Below, in pieces: positions 8,736 through 18,256 of a stretch of DNA of 58,474 bases. The notes below the pieces were generated by a model that searched no databases, was not told the origin of the DNA, and was given only the letters and a program-made list of their open reading frames with translations. Within the stretch, counting starts at the first letter, position 1; every line of letters begins with the position of its first letter. The position numbers were made by a program, and so were the translations under genes. This stretch comes from Mesorhizobium sp. WSM4306 (GTDB taxonomy: Bacteria > Pseudomonadota > Alphaproteobacteria > Rhizobiales > Rhizobiaceae), in contig NZ_VFTC01000036.1 in the NCBI RefSeq assembly GCF_007003975.1, positions 1-58,474 on the forward strand, in the 5' to 3' direction.

Positions 8736-10412
8736 TTACGGCTGGACCGTAATCTCGGTCCGCTCGCCGCCCTTGACCGTCACCGGCATTTCCTTGTCCT
8801 GGCCTTCACCGGACATGTGGCGGACGACAACATAGTCGCCGGCCGGAATGGTCTGCTGCCAGGTGTCGCCATAGCTCAGGCCAAGCGCCTTGCGGTTGCC
8901 CTGGATGTCCTTCTTCGGCGACAGCACCTCGATCGAATAGGCGCCCGGCGCCGACATGGCCAGCACGCCGGCATCGAGCGTCACCTTAACGTCCTGGTTG
9001 TCGCCGGCCTTGACGCTGAACGGCTGCTCGACGGTCGCGAGGTCGAGCGCGGTGACCGCGACATAGTCATCCGGCGGCAGCCAGAATTTGCTGTCAGGGC
9101 CATAGGAATGGGCGACATCTTCGCGCGAGCCGTCGATCTTTTTCTTGGCCTTGACGATCTGGATGCTGATGCCCGACGAGTCGGCCTTGTCACCGCCTGC
9201 GGTGTAGTAGGCGTTGACGACGGCATGTCCGACGCCGACGACGATGTCCTTTTCGACCGTCTGTCCGGCGGCGAGCTGGATGGTCTCGGTCACCGAGCCG
9301 CTGCCGATCGCAACCGTCACCTTCTGCTCACCGGCCGGCACGATGATCTTGGTATCGCCATAGTGAGTGGTGCTGCCGCCCGGGAAGGCGAAGTCGACAT
9401 GGGCTTCGTCGCTGATATCGGCACCTTGGTAGGCCTTCGGATGGATGAGCATGGTGCCGGCGTTCAAAGTGAAGAGCGGCTTGTAGACCTGCCCGGCCTC
9501 GATCTTGATCTTCTGTTCCACCTGGGCCTGATCTGCGCGCGCGACGACGACGTAGTCGCCCGGATCGAGATTGGCCTCGTAGCTGTTGTACTGGGTGGTA
9601 ACGGACTCGCCACGCGTTCCATCGGGCTTGGCCTTGTAGACCTCCCAGGCATTGCCGTCGGTGATCGGATCGCCGCCTTCGGCCATGACCACGCTCGGGA
9701 TGAAATTGAATTCGGGCTTGGCCGGTTCGGGCGCCGGTGCCGGGGCAGGCGCCGGTGCCGGTGCCGGAGCAGGTTCAGGCGCTGGTGCTGGGGCGGCGAC
9801 GGTTTCGACCAGCGCTTCCTGCAGCGCTTTCTCGTCCGAGGCCTGGATGTATTTGCCGCCGGTGTTTTCGGCGAGGCAGGCGATCTGCTTGCCTTCATCG
9901 GCGGTCAGGCCGAAGCCGACGACGTCGGCTGTGAAGTCGACGCCCGACGCTTCCAGCTCCTTGCCCAGCGCGCACGGGTCACCTTCGCACGTTTCAAGCC
10001 CGTCGGTGATGAGAACGACGGTCGCCTTGTCCTCGGTGTATTTCAGCGCTTCTGCCGCCTGCTTGACGGCAGCGGTCAGCGGCGTCTTGCCCAAAAACTT
10101 CAGGCTGTCGGCAGCGGCCGAAATGGCGCTTGCCGAGCCGGCCTGCGGCGGCACGATCAGCTCGATGTCCTCGCAGCTGCCCTTCTCGCGATGGCCATAG
10201 GCCATGAAGCCGATCTCGTCGTCGGCCGGGACTGACTGCAGCACGGTCCTGAGCGATTCGCGGGCGATTTCGAGCTTCGGCTTGCCGTCGATCTGGGCCC
10301 ACATCGAGCCTGAAGCGTCAAGAATGATGATGACCTTGTTTGCGGCATAGCTGAGCGACGTCATCGACAAAAGGAGCAGCGCCGCAGCGACGCTCCGCAA
10401 AAGTCCCGCCAT
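8736..10412 (-). CDS. Secreted von Willebrand factor A-domain protein
   Basis: A 558-residue exported protein. The start is ATG 10412, placed by AAGGAGAT just upstream, followed by a signal peptide (LLRSVAAALLLLSMTSLSYA). The VWA domain (about residues 25-205) has the MIDAS motif DASGSMW and a TDGLETCEGDPC segment. A Pro-Ala repeat linker (APAPAPAPAP type, about residues 230-255) joins it to a C-terminal half with beta-rich repeats of GDYVVV / AGQ...K type. Similar proteins bind metal ions and partners in the periplasm or at the surface. The actual ligand is unknown. It runs convergent to edd and upstream it faces a GlxA-type regulator in the same direction. Confidence 0.85.
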   Translation of the reverse strand: MAGLLRSVAAALLLLSMTSLSYAANKVIIILDASGSMWAQIDGKPKLEIARESLRTVLQSVPADDEIGFMAYGHREKGSCEDIELIVPPQAGSASAISAAADSLKFLGKTPLTAAVKQAAEALKYTEDKATVVLITDGLETCEGDPCALGKELEASGVDFTADVVGFGLTADEGKQIACLAENTGGKYIQASDEKALQEALVETVAAPAPAPEPAPAPAPAPAPAPAPEPAKPEFNFIPSVVMAEGGDPITDGNAWEVYKAKPDGTRGESVTTQYNSYEANLDPGDYVVVARADQAQVEQKIKIEAGQVYKPLFTLNAGTMLIHPKAYQGADISDEAHVDFAFPGGSTTHYGDTKIIVPAGEQKVTVAIGSGSVTETIQLAAGQTVEKDIVVGVGHAVVNAYYTAGGDKADSSGISIQIVKAKKKIDGSREDVAHSYGPDSKFWLPPDDYVAVTALDLATVEQPFSVKAGDNQDVKVTLDAGVLAMSAPGAYSIEVLSPKKDIQGNRKALGLSYGDTWQQTIPAGDYVVVRHMSGEGQDKEMPVTVKGGERTEITVQP

Positions 10413-10561
10413 TGGAATCTCCTTGAGGCCGCCCTCTGGTCCGCGCCGGAAGCTATTTGACGGCGCGTTCGGACACAAGTCTAGAGCGTTTCACGAACGG
10501 TTGCAGTGTAACAGGATCGGCCCCGGGCCGAGGCCTGTTCCGAGGTTGACTCAGCACCGCA

Positions 10562-11560
10562 TCAGTAGGTGGTGCGACGCTCTTCGGAAGGCGGACGGCC
10601 GAACTGCAACCGGTAGCTCTGCGCGAAATAGGAGTGCGAGGTGAAGCCGGTGGCGATCGCCACATCGAGGATCGGCATGTTGGTCTGGCGCAGCAATTCT
10701 CGCGCCCGCTCGAGCCTGAGCCGCATGTAATAGCGGCCGGGCGTGACGCTCAGATGGCGCAGGAACAGGCGCTCGACCTGGCGCACCGACAGGCCCGCCG
10801 ACTTGGCAAGCTGCACCGCCGACAGCGGCTCGTCGAGATGGTCGGCCATCAGTTCGACGATGCGCCTCAGCTTCTCCGATTTGCCGGTAAGGTCACGTTC
10901 CGGCCCGACGCGCTGGCGGTCGCCGGCGGAGCGGATGCGCTCATGCTGGAACTGGTTGGCGACGCCATTGGCGAGGTTGGAGCCGAAATCGCCGCGCACG
11001 ATCTCCAGCATCAGGTCGATCGAGGTGGTGCCGCCGGCGCAGGTGTAGCGCTTGCGATCGATCTCGAAGACGTTGCCGGTGCAGTTGATGTCGGGAAAGC
11101 GCTCGACGAAGCCGGCGCGGTTCTCCCAATGGATGGTGCAGCGATAGCCTTCGAGCTGGCCGGCTTCAGCCAGCAGATAGGAGCCGACAGACAGCGCGCC
11201 GAGCGCATTGCCGCGCCGGCCCCAGCTGCGCAGCGCCGCCAGCACCTTGCTCTTGCCGGGGAATTCGATCGACAGGCCCACCGACACGAAAAGGATATCG
11301 ACCGGCGGCAGGTCGGCGACCGCATAGTCGATCTTGAGCGGGAGGCCGTTGGAGGCCATGACCGGATCGCCGTCGGCCGAGACCGTGGTCCAGCCGTAGA
11401 AATCGCGGCCGAGCAGGCGGTTGGCAGAGCGGAAGGTGTCGATCGCCGCGGCCAGCGAAAACATCGAAAACTTGTCGACCAGCAGGAACGCGAATTGCCG
11501 GCCGCCTTGAACGGGATCATCCATGACCGGCCGCTCAGAGGGAATAATGGGGTTCGGCAA
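10562..11560 (-). CDS. GlxA-family AraC-type transcriptional regulator
   Basis: A 332-residue regulator with an N-terminal DJ-1/PfpI-like (class I amidotransferase) domain, about residues 20-200, and a C-terminal AraC double helix-turn-helix, about 225-325 (SVRQVERLFLRHLSVTPGRY, DVAIATGFTSHSYFAQSYR). The amidase nucleophile is replaced: the elbow reads GALSVGSYLLAEAG, with Ser where Cys is usual, so this domain is probably a sensor. Relatives control catabolism of quaternary amines such as carnitine or glycine betaine, and demethylation feeds one-carbon folate. folD lies 17 bases upstream in the same direction, so a C1 link is possible but inferred. Confidence 0.85.
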   Translation of the reverse strand: MPNPIIPSERPVMDDPVQGGRQFAFLLVDKFSMFSLAAAIDTFRSANRLLGRDFYGWTTVSADGDPVMASNGLPLKIDYAVADLPPVDILFVSVGLSIEFPGKSKVLAALRSWGRRGNALGALSVGSYLLAEAGQLEGYRCTIHWENRAGFVERFPDINCTGNVFEIDRKRYTCAGGTTSIDLMLEIVRGDFGSNLANGVANQFQHERIRSAGDRQRVGPERDLTGKSEKLRRIVELMADHLDEPLSAVQLAKSAGLSVRQVERLFLRHLSVTPGRYYMRLRLERARELLRQTNMPILDVAIATGFTSHSYFAQSYRLQFGRPPSEERRTTY

Positions 11561-11577
11561 AGAAGCTGCTTTCCGGG

Positions 11578-12477
11578 TCAGAAGGAGGGCCGCTTCAAGC
11601 CGGCCGCAAGGTAGGCTGAGGCTAACGTATTGGCCATCAGCATGGCAATGGTCATCGGCCCGACGCCGCCGGGCACCGGCGTGATGGCATCGGCCGCTTT
11701 GGCCGCCTCGGCGTAAGCGACGTCGCCGACCAAACGGCTCTTGCCCTCACCCTTCTCAGGCGCCGGAATGCGGTTGATCCCGACATCGATGACCGTGGCG
11801 CCGGGCTTGACCCAGTCACCTCTAACCATTTCAGGCCGGCCGACGGCAGCAACCAGAATGTCGGCAGTGCGGGCCAGCGCCGGCAGATCTTTTGTGCGGC
11901 TGTGGGCGATGGTGACGGTGCAATTGGCGGCGAGCAGCAGATTGGCCATCGGCTTGCCGACGATGTTGGAGCGGCCGACGACCACGGCATTGAGGCCGGA
12001 GAGATCCTTGCCGCGCACGCGTTCGATCAAGAGCATGGAGCCCGCCGGCGTGCAGGGTACGAACGCGGTCTCGAGTTCGCCGGTGCCGAGCTTGCCGACA
12101 TTGATGAAGTGGAAGCCATCGACATCCTTTTGCGGCGCGATGGCCTGGATGATCTTGCCGGCATCGATATGGGCGGGAAGCGGCAGCTGCACCAGGATGC
12201 CGTTGACGGCCGGATCGGTATTGAGCTCGCCGATGATCTTGAGCAGCGCCGCTTCGGACGTGTCGGCCGGCAGCGTGTGCTGGAGCGAATGAAAACCGCA
12301 TTCCTTGGCGGTGCGCGACTTGGAAGCGACATAGACCTGGCTTGCAGGATCCTCGCCGACGATGACCACCGCCAGGCCAGGCTTGGCCTTGCCCTTGGCG
12401 ACCAGGTCCGCGGTCAAGGCCTTGACCTTCTGAACCACGTCTTCGGCGACGCTCTTTCCATCAATCACTTCGGCCAT
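11578..12477 (-). CDS. folD: Bifunctional methylenetetrahydrofolate dehydrogenase / cyclohydrolase
   Basis: Full-length (299 residues). It interconverts 5,10-methylene-THF, methenyl-THF and 10-formyl-THF with NADP. Visible: YVASKSRTAKECG with the catalytic Lys/Tyr region, VQLPLPAHID, the DVDGFH motif, the cofactor motif VVGRSNIVGKPMA, and the C-terminal TPVPGGVGPMTIAML signature. The glxA-like regulator follows after 17 bases on the same strand, suggesting co-transcription. Upstream (12478-12706) there is no gene; it holds a short TTCGGG/CCCGAA hairpin near 12569-12587. Confidence 0.96.
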   Translation of the reverse strand: MAEVIDGKSVAEDVVQKVKALTADLVAKGKAKPGLAVVIVGEDPASQVYVASKSRTAKECGFHSLQHTLPADTSEAALLKIIGELNTDPAVNGILVQLPLPAHIDAGKIIQAIAPQKDVDGFHFINVGKLGTGELETAFVPCTPAGSMLLIERVRGKDLSGLNAVVVGRSNIVGKPMANLLLAANCTVTIAHSRTKDLPALARTADILVAAVGRPEMVRGDWVKPGATVIDVGINRIPAPEKGEGKSRLVGDVAYAEAAKAADAITPVPGGVGPMTIAMLMANTLASAYLAAGLKRPSF

Positions 12478-12706
12478 GAACCATCCTCGACATCATTCCA
12501 GCCAAGGCGCGGCGCGCGCCCTGAACATTGTTTCGCGCATGTCGTCGTTCCAAACGTTCCGCCCGTTCGGGTCAAGCCCGAAGGCAGCGCTTTTTGAGCG
12601 CCATGCTGCGCGGCATTTTCACGAAATTTGGCTCAGGCAATCCCGTCAAAGCGCCGTCAGATGCCGCTAACTCGAAACCGGCAGCTTTTATTCCGTGCCG
12701 GCGGGC

Positions 12707-15052
12707 TCAGAAATAGCGGCGGCGCGAATGGTTTTCGGTGAGCTCGCGCACCGCCTCGCGAAATTCGCGCAGGCCGGCGCGGATATCGTCGATTTGCGCC
12801 TGCTGGTCGTCCGACGGCGTCTCGTCCGGCTGCGGAGAACTCTCGTGTGCTGCTGGCATCGGCTGGGCCTGCGAATAGGCGTAGTCAGCCGGTCGGCCGG
12901 GTTGCGCGTAGCCGGGGTGCTGCTCATGGGCGTGCGGAGCCTCGTGTTGGAAGTCCGGCTGACGATAGCTCACAGGCTCCTGCATCGGTCTTGTGCGCTC
13001 GGCGATGGCCGGCGCGGCTGGTCGGGCGTGGCCCGTCTTGGCGGGTTTTTCCAGCGGCGCCTCGCCGCCTGATATGGCTTTGTGGACGGCCGAAAGCATC
13101 CCGCCGAACAGACCTGGGTTCCGGGTGGGAGTATCCCCCAACGGCGGCGGAGGCGTTGCAGGGGTTATCGGTGGCGCAGCCTGATAGGCCCTATCCTCGG
13201 CCGATGGCCGGCGCTCCTCCATCCGGCCGCGCGGACGCGAGCCGGCGGCGTTGCGCAGGCTGGCAAAGGCGCCGCGCATCGCACCGAGACCGATGCCGGA
13301 AGCAAGGCCGAGCAGCAGGCCGGCAAGCGCGATCACAGCCCGCGACGGCCCGTTGGGTTCGAGTGGCGGTTGCGCTTTGGTCAGCACGTTGATGTTGGTG
13401 GTGTTGATGTTTTGCTGTTCGCCGGTCTCCTTGGCGCGCAGAAGATATTGTTCATAGACAGAGCGCTTGGCGGTGGCATCACGCTCATATTCGCGCAGGC
13501 TGACCAGATCGCTGTTGACGTCGCCGCTCTGGACCTTTGCCTGGGCCAGGCGGGAAGCGAGATCCTGCTCGAGCTGGACCGAGCGCTTCAAGTCGACCTG
13601 CAGCGACGAGGCAATGCGGCGCAGTTCGCCTGCGATGCGCTCGCGTGCGCCATCGAGCTGGGCGTTGAGCGCCTGGTATTCGGGATGGCGCGGCCCCAGA
13701 CGTACGGCGGCGCGGTCGGCCTCCTGCTTCAAAGCTGCATATTGCGCGCGCAGTTCACTCATCGTGTTGGAATTGATTTCTTCCGGCAAGGTGCCGTTGA
13801 TAACCGAATTGACGTCCAGCGAACGCGCCGACGCGGCGCGGGCATTGAGTTCCAGCGTCCGGGCCCGGGTGACGGAGAGCTGCTCGTTGAGCTTCAGCAT
13901 CTGGTCGTCGCTGATCAGGTGACCCTGCGCGTCAACGAGATCATGCGTGGCCCTGAAATCCTCGACCTTGCGCTCGGCCGCCTCGACATCCTTGCGCAGG
14001 TCATCGAGCTTGGCCGTCAGCTGGTCCGTCGCGCGTCCGGCCATCCCGAACTGGTATTGGGCCGCCTCCTGCTGGAAAACGTCCCTCGTCGTGTTGGCGA
14101 TCTCCGCCGATTTGTCGGCACTTTGGGTGGTGGCGCCTATGGAAACGACAAAGCTCTTGCCGCTGCGCTCCACCGACAGGCTCTTGGCCAGATTGCCAAC
14201 CGCCAGCGCCTGGCGGCGCGCTTCACCGGCACCGCCAGGTCCATCCTGGCGCGACAGGATCGAGCGGATGAGCGACATGACGCCGAGGCCGCCGGAACCC
14301 TGTCCGTTGAACTCCGGATCGTTGACGAGATTGAGATCGGCGACGACCTTGTCGAGGACCTTGCCGGACGTCACCATCTTGATACGGGTTTCGACAACGG
14401 CCAGCGCCGCATCGGGCTGGCCGACCGGTTGGGTGAGATCGTTGTCGGACAGCTTCAGGTCGCCTGGCTCGATGACCACCTGGGTGGTGGCTTCGTATTT
14501 CTTCGGCGTCGAAACGGCGACGGCAACGCCGAGCACCGTCCCCAGTATCGTCGTCGAGACGATCAAAAGCTTGGACCGGGTGATGCCGCGGACGACCTGC
14601 AGCGGGTCTATCAGCGGCTTCCATTCCTGATCGTCGTCATCGTCGCTGTCCCGCCGCTGCTCGTCGGCATAGCGGGGCTTATAAGCGGGTTGCGAACGGT
14701 AGGCTTCGAACCGGGTAGCCTCGTCACGCGGTCTAAAATCAGATGCTTCAGGCGACCGAGCGTGCTTGTAGCGAACGGCCTCGTCTGCCGACGACCATGG
14801 TTCGCCCGAAATGGTTTCGCGGTCGGCTCGCGGCGGCTCGGGCGCCGCTTCGCGTGAGGAGTTCGACTGCGCCTCGCGTTGCGCGCGGGCGATCCGGTGA
14901 CGCGTGGCAGCGTCCTCGCGCCATGACGGATCGGCCCGGTCACCGATGGAGACCGGCGATGCATCCGTCGCCTCTTCGCCGCGCACAGCTTTGCCGAGCG
15001 CCAGGAGGGAGCGCTCGCGCCTCCAGTCTTCACGGTTTTCCCTCTCGACCAT
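12707..15052 (-). CDS. GumC/Wzz-type exopolysaccharide co-polymerase, kinase-less, with long cytoplasmic tails
   Basis: This 781-residue protein controls polysaccharide chain length or export at the inner membrane. Layout: a hydrophilic N-terminal tail of ~145 residues rich in Arg/Glu/Ser; membrane helix 1 (SKLLIVSTTILGTVLGVAVA); the Wzz domain with coiled coils (DDLRKDVEAAERKVEDFRA and later); the Pro-Gly segment QPPLEPNGPSRAV before membrane helix 2; and a ~170-residue Pro-rich cytoplasmic C-tail ending EFREAVRELTENHSRRRYF. No Walker-type tyrosine kinase domain is present, unlike fused Wzc. It opens the polysaccharide cluster and is divergent from the flippase gene. Confidence 0.85.
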   Translation of the reverse strand: MVERENREDWRRERSLLALGKAVRGEEATDASPVSIGDRADPSWREDAATRHRIARAQREAQSNSSREAAPEPPRADRETISGEPWSSADEAVRYKHARSPEASDFRPRDEATRFEAYRSQPAYKPRYADEQRRDSDDDDDQEWKPLIDPLQVVRGITRSKLLIVSTTILGTVLGVAVAVSTPKKYEATTQVVIEPGDLKLSDNDLTQPVGQPDAALAVVETRIKMVTSGKVLDKVVADLNLVNDPEFNGQGSGGLGVMSLIRSILSRQDGPGGAGEARRQALAVGNLAKSLSVERSGKSFVVSIGATTQSADKSAEIANTTRDVFQQEAAQYQFGMAGRATDQLTAKLDDLRKDVEAAERKVEDFRATHDLVDAQGHLISDDQMLKLNEQLSVTRARTLELNARAASARSLDVNSVINGTLPEEINSNTMSELRAQYAALKQEADRAAVRLGPRHPEYQALNAQLDGARERIAGELRRIASSLQVDLKRSVQLEQDLASRLAQAKVQSGDVNSDLVSLREYERDATAKRSVYEQYLLRAKETGEQQNINTTNINVLTKAQPPLEPNGPSRAVIALAGLLLGLASGIGLGAMRGAFASLRNAAGSRPRGRMEERRPSAEDRAYQAAPPITPATPPPPLGDTPTRNPGLFGGMLSAVHKAISGGEAPLEKPAKTGHARPAAPAIAERTRPMQEPVSYRQPDFQHEAPHAHEQHPGYAQPGRPADYAYSQAQPMPAAHESSPQPDETPSDDQQAQIDDIRAGLREFREAVRELTENHSRRRYF

Positions 15053-15234
15053 GTCTCGAAACTTTACCCTTGGCGGCTTGGGAGCGGCGGTCGGCCAATC
15101 GTTAAGCCACGCTAAACAGGCATGGGAAACAAAAGGTTAATTTCCTTGGACCGAAGCCGAAGTTTCTCGCTTCTGCCGCACATTGTCGAGAGCGTAAAAG
15201 GGTTGTCAGAACCGCACGTTAAACTTTCCGGCCT

Positions 15235-16545
15235 ATGGCATTCCTCGACATGATGCAGGCCAGCGACACACCGCAAAGGCGGACACTCGCCCGGATCGGT
15301 ACCTTCGTGGCCGAACGACGGGGGTTGTTCCGCGACTATCTCTCGGCGATCAGCGGCGCCGGCGGGCGACTGGTGTTCTCGCTCGCCTATTTCATCGCAC
15401 TCGCCAACACGCTGTCGATCGCCGAGTTCGGCATGTTCGCCACGGCATCGGCCGCCGGCGTCATGTTGTCGCGCATCCTCGCCTTCGGCTTCATCTCGGC
15501 GCTCTACCGCACCGCCGCCATCCGACCCAACCTGATCGGCACCTTCACAGCCGGCTTCCTGCTGCTTGGCGCCGTGTCGTTGCCGCTGCTGGCGGCCGCC
15601 TCCTGGGGTGTCTACCTTATCTTCTTCGCCAGCACCGTGCCGCTGGCCGTCTTTGCCGCAATCGTCTTTGCCGAAGCACTTTTGTGGCGGCCGGTCGAGG
15701 TCGTGCTGATCGTCAACAACGGGCTCGGCAAATTCGGCCGCGCTGCCGTGCTGTCGATCGTGACCACTGCGTTCCGCGCGCTGGGCGCGGTGCTGTTCAT
15801 GCTGTCGGGGCAGCACAGCGTCTGGGTGTGGTCGCTGTTCTATATCGGCGCCAACGCTGCCTCGCTGCTGCTCGCCTTCGGCTTCTATTATCCACGCCAG
15901 CGGCTGAGGTTGCGCACCGAACTCTACCTCAGGCGGCTTGCCGATTCGATCTATGTCGCCGGCGCCGAAGTGCTGTTCTACCTGCAGTCGGAATTCGACA
16001 AGCTGCTCGTGCTGGCGATCGGCGGGCCGCATCTGGCCGGCATCTATGCCATCATCATGCGGCTGGTCGACCTGACCGCAATCCCGATCCGCACCTTCTC
16101 GATGATGCTGGTGCAGCGGATGATGCGAGCGCCGGAAATGTTGTCGCGGCTGCGGGTCAAAAGCGGCATCGAAGCCGGCGTGTTTCTGGTGTCGACATTG
16201 GCGCTGGCGGCACTCGGCATCGTGCTGCATTTCTTCCCCAATGCGCTGGGCCGGAATGTCGCCGAGGCAGCACCGCTGGTGGCATTGGCAATCGGCGTAC
16301 CGGGACTGCGCAACCTGGTCGAATATCAGGCCGAGCTTCTGTTCGCGCGTGGCCAGACCGCGATCCGCGCACTCAATCTCGGCCTGCTGGCCGGGCTGAA
16401 GGCGGTGCTGTTGACCTATGTGCTGACCACGATCGCCGACACGCCCACTCTGGTGCTGTCGCTCAATGTCGTCTTCCTGCTGCTCTATCTCGCCTCGGCG
16501 CTGCTGACCTACTCGGCAATGCGCAAGCCGGCAAAAGCTATTTAG
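15235..16545 (+). CDS. Wzx-like polysaccharide flippase (MATE/MOP superfamily)
   Basis: A 436-residue, almost wholly hydrophobic protein with about 12 predicted membrane helices, for example GRLVFSLAYFIALANTLSIA and, near the C-terminus, TLVLSLNVVFLLLYLASALL. The family moves undecaprenyl-linked sugar units across the inner membrane. Neighbouring genes for chain-length control, glycosyltransferases and a polymerase support a Wzx/Wzy pathway. The 182-base space to the divergent gumC-like gene should hold both promoters. It ends 4 bases inside the convergent 16542 gene, so the two 3' ends overlap. Confidence 0.85.
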   Translation: MAFLDMMQASDTPQRRTLARIGTFVAERRGLFRDYLSAISGAGGRLVFSLAYFIALANTLSIAEFGMFATASAAGVMLSRILAFGFISALYRTAAIRPNLIGTFTAGFLLLGAVSLPLLAAASWGVYLIFFASTVPLAVFAAIVFAEALLWRPVEVVLIVNNGLGKFGRAAVLSIVTTAFRALGAVLFMLSGQHSVWVWSLFYIGANAASLLLAFGFYYPRQRLRLRTELYLRRLADSIYVAGAEVLFYLQSEFDKLLVLAIGGPHLAGIYAIIMRLVDLTAIPIRTFSMMLVQRMMRAPEMLSRLRVKSGIEAGVFLVSTLALAALGIVLHFFPNALGRNVAEAAPLVALAIGVPGLRNLVEYQAELLFARGQTAIRALNLGLLAGLKAVLLTYVLTTIADTPTLVLSLNVVFLLLYLASALLTYSAMRKPAKAI

Positions 16546-17465
16546 TCCAGCCCGATCAGACGGCGGATCCGGCGGATATCGGTGCCGATGAAGGATTGCA
16601 TGCCGATCGCCACCTGCCGCGGCGCCATGGCGGCGACGAAGCTTCGGAATTCGTCATCCGACAGCGCCTCTCCGGTCCAATGCACGCGGCAGAATTCTTC
16701 CGAGCCGTGGAAATGGCCGGCGCCTTGCAGCACATCATCGACATAGCGGCCGTAGATCATGCATTCGGAGAATCGGCGCGCGGAGCCGATGACCTCGACC
16801 CAGTTCCGGCCATGGACCTTCTCGATCTGAGCACACATCGCCGTCACGGTCTGCCGGCGCCAGGCAATCAGCGTCGAAATATAGTCGTGGGTCGAAACTT
16901 CGGATGGATCGATGCCAAGCACCGAGCCCGCATTGCGCGACCAGATGCGGTGCTCGTCGTGACCCTCGTTCGACAGCACGCCGTCGCGCCGGAACAGCCG
17001 CACCTTGCCGTCGTGCCAGAAGGCGTTCAGATCGAACGGTTTGACGAACGCGACGTCGGAATCGCAGAAGACCAGCACGTCTTCCCCCGCATGCACAGCG
17101 ATGGCGATGCGACGCAGCTGCTGCACATGCCACCCGCGGAGCGGCTGGGTCTTGAAACTGAGCCAGAGGCGGCGGCGAAACAGGCTCATCGGATCGTCGA
17201 ACACGCGCAGCCAGCGCGGCAGCAGGTCGTGTTCGTCGACGACAGTGCGGCGGCTGTTTTCCAATTGGCGAAACAGCGCCACGTCGCGATGCTCAACCAG
17301 TATGTAGTGATGCGCCACGCCGGAGACATGGCGGTCGAGGGTCTCGCACAGCAGACGGCAGCGCTCGAAATCCGGCGCATAGCTGGCGGTCACCACCGCC
17401 GCTGTCGGCGTCTGCGGCAGGACAGCCGTGTCGTCGGCGGTATCAGGCAGGAAGCGGGTGTTCAC
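16542..17465 (-). CDS. Glycosyltransferase-like protein (DUF6492-type)
   Basis: A 307-residue cytoplasmic protein with a nucleotide-sugar-transferase look: N-terminal AVVTASYAPDFERCRLLCET, a DxD-type VFCDSDVAF, and conserved ARRFSECMIYGRYVDD. The start is GTG 17465, which overlaps the stop of the upstream gene (GTGA), a clear sign of translational coupling. A longer frame from 17717 would run antisense-like through that gene. It is the third gene of the minus-strand transferase operon. The sugar added is unknown. I match it to the DUF6492 family from memory. Confidence 0.7.
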   Translation of the reverse strand: MNTRFLPDTADDTAVLPQTPTAAVVTASYAPDFERCRLLCETLDRHVSGVAHHYILVEHRDVALFRQLENSRRTVVDEHDLLPRWLRVFDDPMSLFRRRLWLSFKTQPLRGWHVQQLRRIAIAVHAGEDVLVFCDSDVAFVKPFDLNAFWHDGKVRLFRRDGVLSNEGHDEHRIWSRNAGSVLGIDPSEVSTHDYISTLIAWRRQTVTAMCAQIEKVHGRNWVEVIGSARRFSECMIYGRYVDDVLQGAGHFHGSEEFCRVHWTGEALSDDEFRSFVAAMAPRQVAIGMQSFIGTDIRRIRRLIGLD

Positions 17466-18256
17466 CGTAGCTCTCCGGCAGGCCTGGGCCGATGCGAGAA
17501 TTTCTGCCTGACGGCACGCCACAGGAACACCGGATTGCCGACGACGTAGCGGCGCCACAGCCGGCCCGGCTCGATCAACAGGCGGAACAGCCATTCGAGC
17601 CTCAGCCGACGCATCCAGATCGGCGCTCGCGGCACGGAGCCGGAGAGGAAATCGAGCAGCGCACCGACGGCGATCGGCAGCGTGCAGTGGCGAGCGTCTA
17701 TATGACGGGCGATCCACAATTCCTGGCGCGGCACGCCCATGGCGACAAGCAGCACGTCGGGCCGCAACGCCTCGATGCGGTCGACGATTGCCTGCTCTTC
17801 GGCGGGCGAGAAATAGCCGTCATGGATGACGACGAATTTGTGCTGCACGGCCAGCGCCGCCAGCTTGATCGACGCCGCCTCGGCATTGGCGCGGGTGGCG
17901 CCAAGCAGCCCGACGGTCAGCGGCCTTGCCGATGTCTGCAGAAAGGCCGGAATGAAATCCGTGCCGTTGAGATTGTCCGGGAATGGCGCGCCGTAGAGCA
18001 GCTTTGCCGCCAGATCGACGCCGACGCCGTCGGGCAGGATGAGGAAATCGTCGAGCGCTTCGGCAAAGACCGGATCGGTATAGGCGATGTTGGCATTGTG
18101 AGCGTTGAGAAAACTGACCTTGGTGAAGCGCCGCTCGGCAATCAGCCGGGCCAGCAGCGCGATCGCGTCATCCCAGCGGATGGCGAGGACCGAAATGCCG
18201 AGGATCATCTTCAGCGTATCTAGCCCAAGGGCGGCGCGGGCGGTGTGCATATTCAT
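17462..18256 (-). CDS. WecG/TagA/CpsF-family glycosyltransferase
   Basis: A 264-residue GT26-family enzyme. Signature segments: FLNAHNANIAYTDPVF, LILPDGVGVDLAAKLLYG, NGTDFIPAF, and MGVPRQELWIARH before the C-terminal GALLDFLSG and WMRRLRLEWLFRLL. Members transfer ManNAcA, ManNAc or similar residues to a lipid-linked sugar at the inner membrane. Start ATG 18256 overlaps the upstream stop as ATGA and has AGGAGGTG upstream, so it is coupled to the GT4 gene. The acceptor and donor cannot be read from the sequence. Confidence 0.88.
   Translation of the reverse strand: MNMHTARAALGLDTLKMILGISVLAIRWDDAIALLARLIAERRFTKVSFLNAHNANIAYTDPVFAEALDDFLILPDGVGVDLAAKLLYGAPFPDNLNGTDFIPAFLQTSARPLTVGLLGATRANAEAASIKLAALAVQHKFVVIHDGYFSPAEEQAIVDRIEALRPDVLLVAMGVPRQELWIARHIDARHCTLPIAVGALLDFLSGSVPRAPIWMRRLRLEWLFRLLIEPGRLWRRYVVGNPVFLWRAVRQKFSHRPRPAGELR

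Noticed and set aside
8715..10235. 506-codon plus-strand frame opposite the VWA gene
   Set aside because: It is antisense to a gene with a signal peptide, MIDAS motif and ribosome-binding site. Its translation has no recognisable family and reflects GC-rich third-position bias.
13082..14857. 591-codon plus-strand frame opposite the GumC-like gene
   Set aside because: Shadow of the Wzz-domain coding strand; the His/Arg/Gly-rich translation lacks protein-family features.
15684..17549. 621-codon plus-strand frame across the flippase and the minus-strand transferase genes
   Set aside because: It runs out of frame through the flippase and antisense through the next gene; no domain is recognisable.
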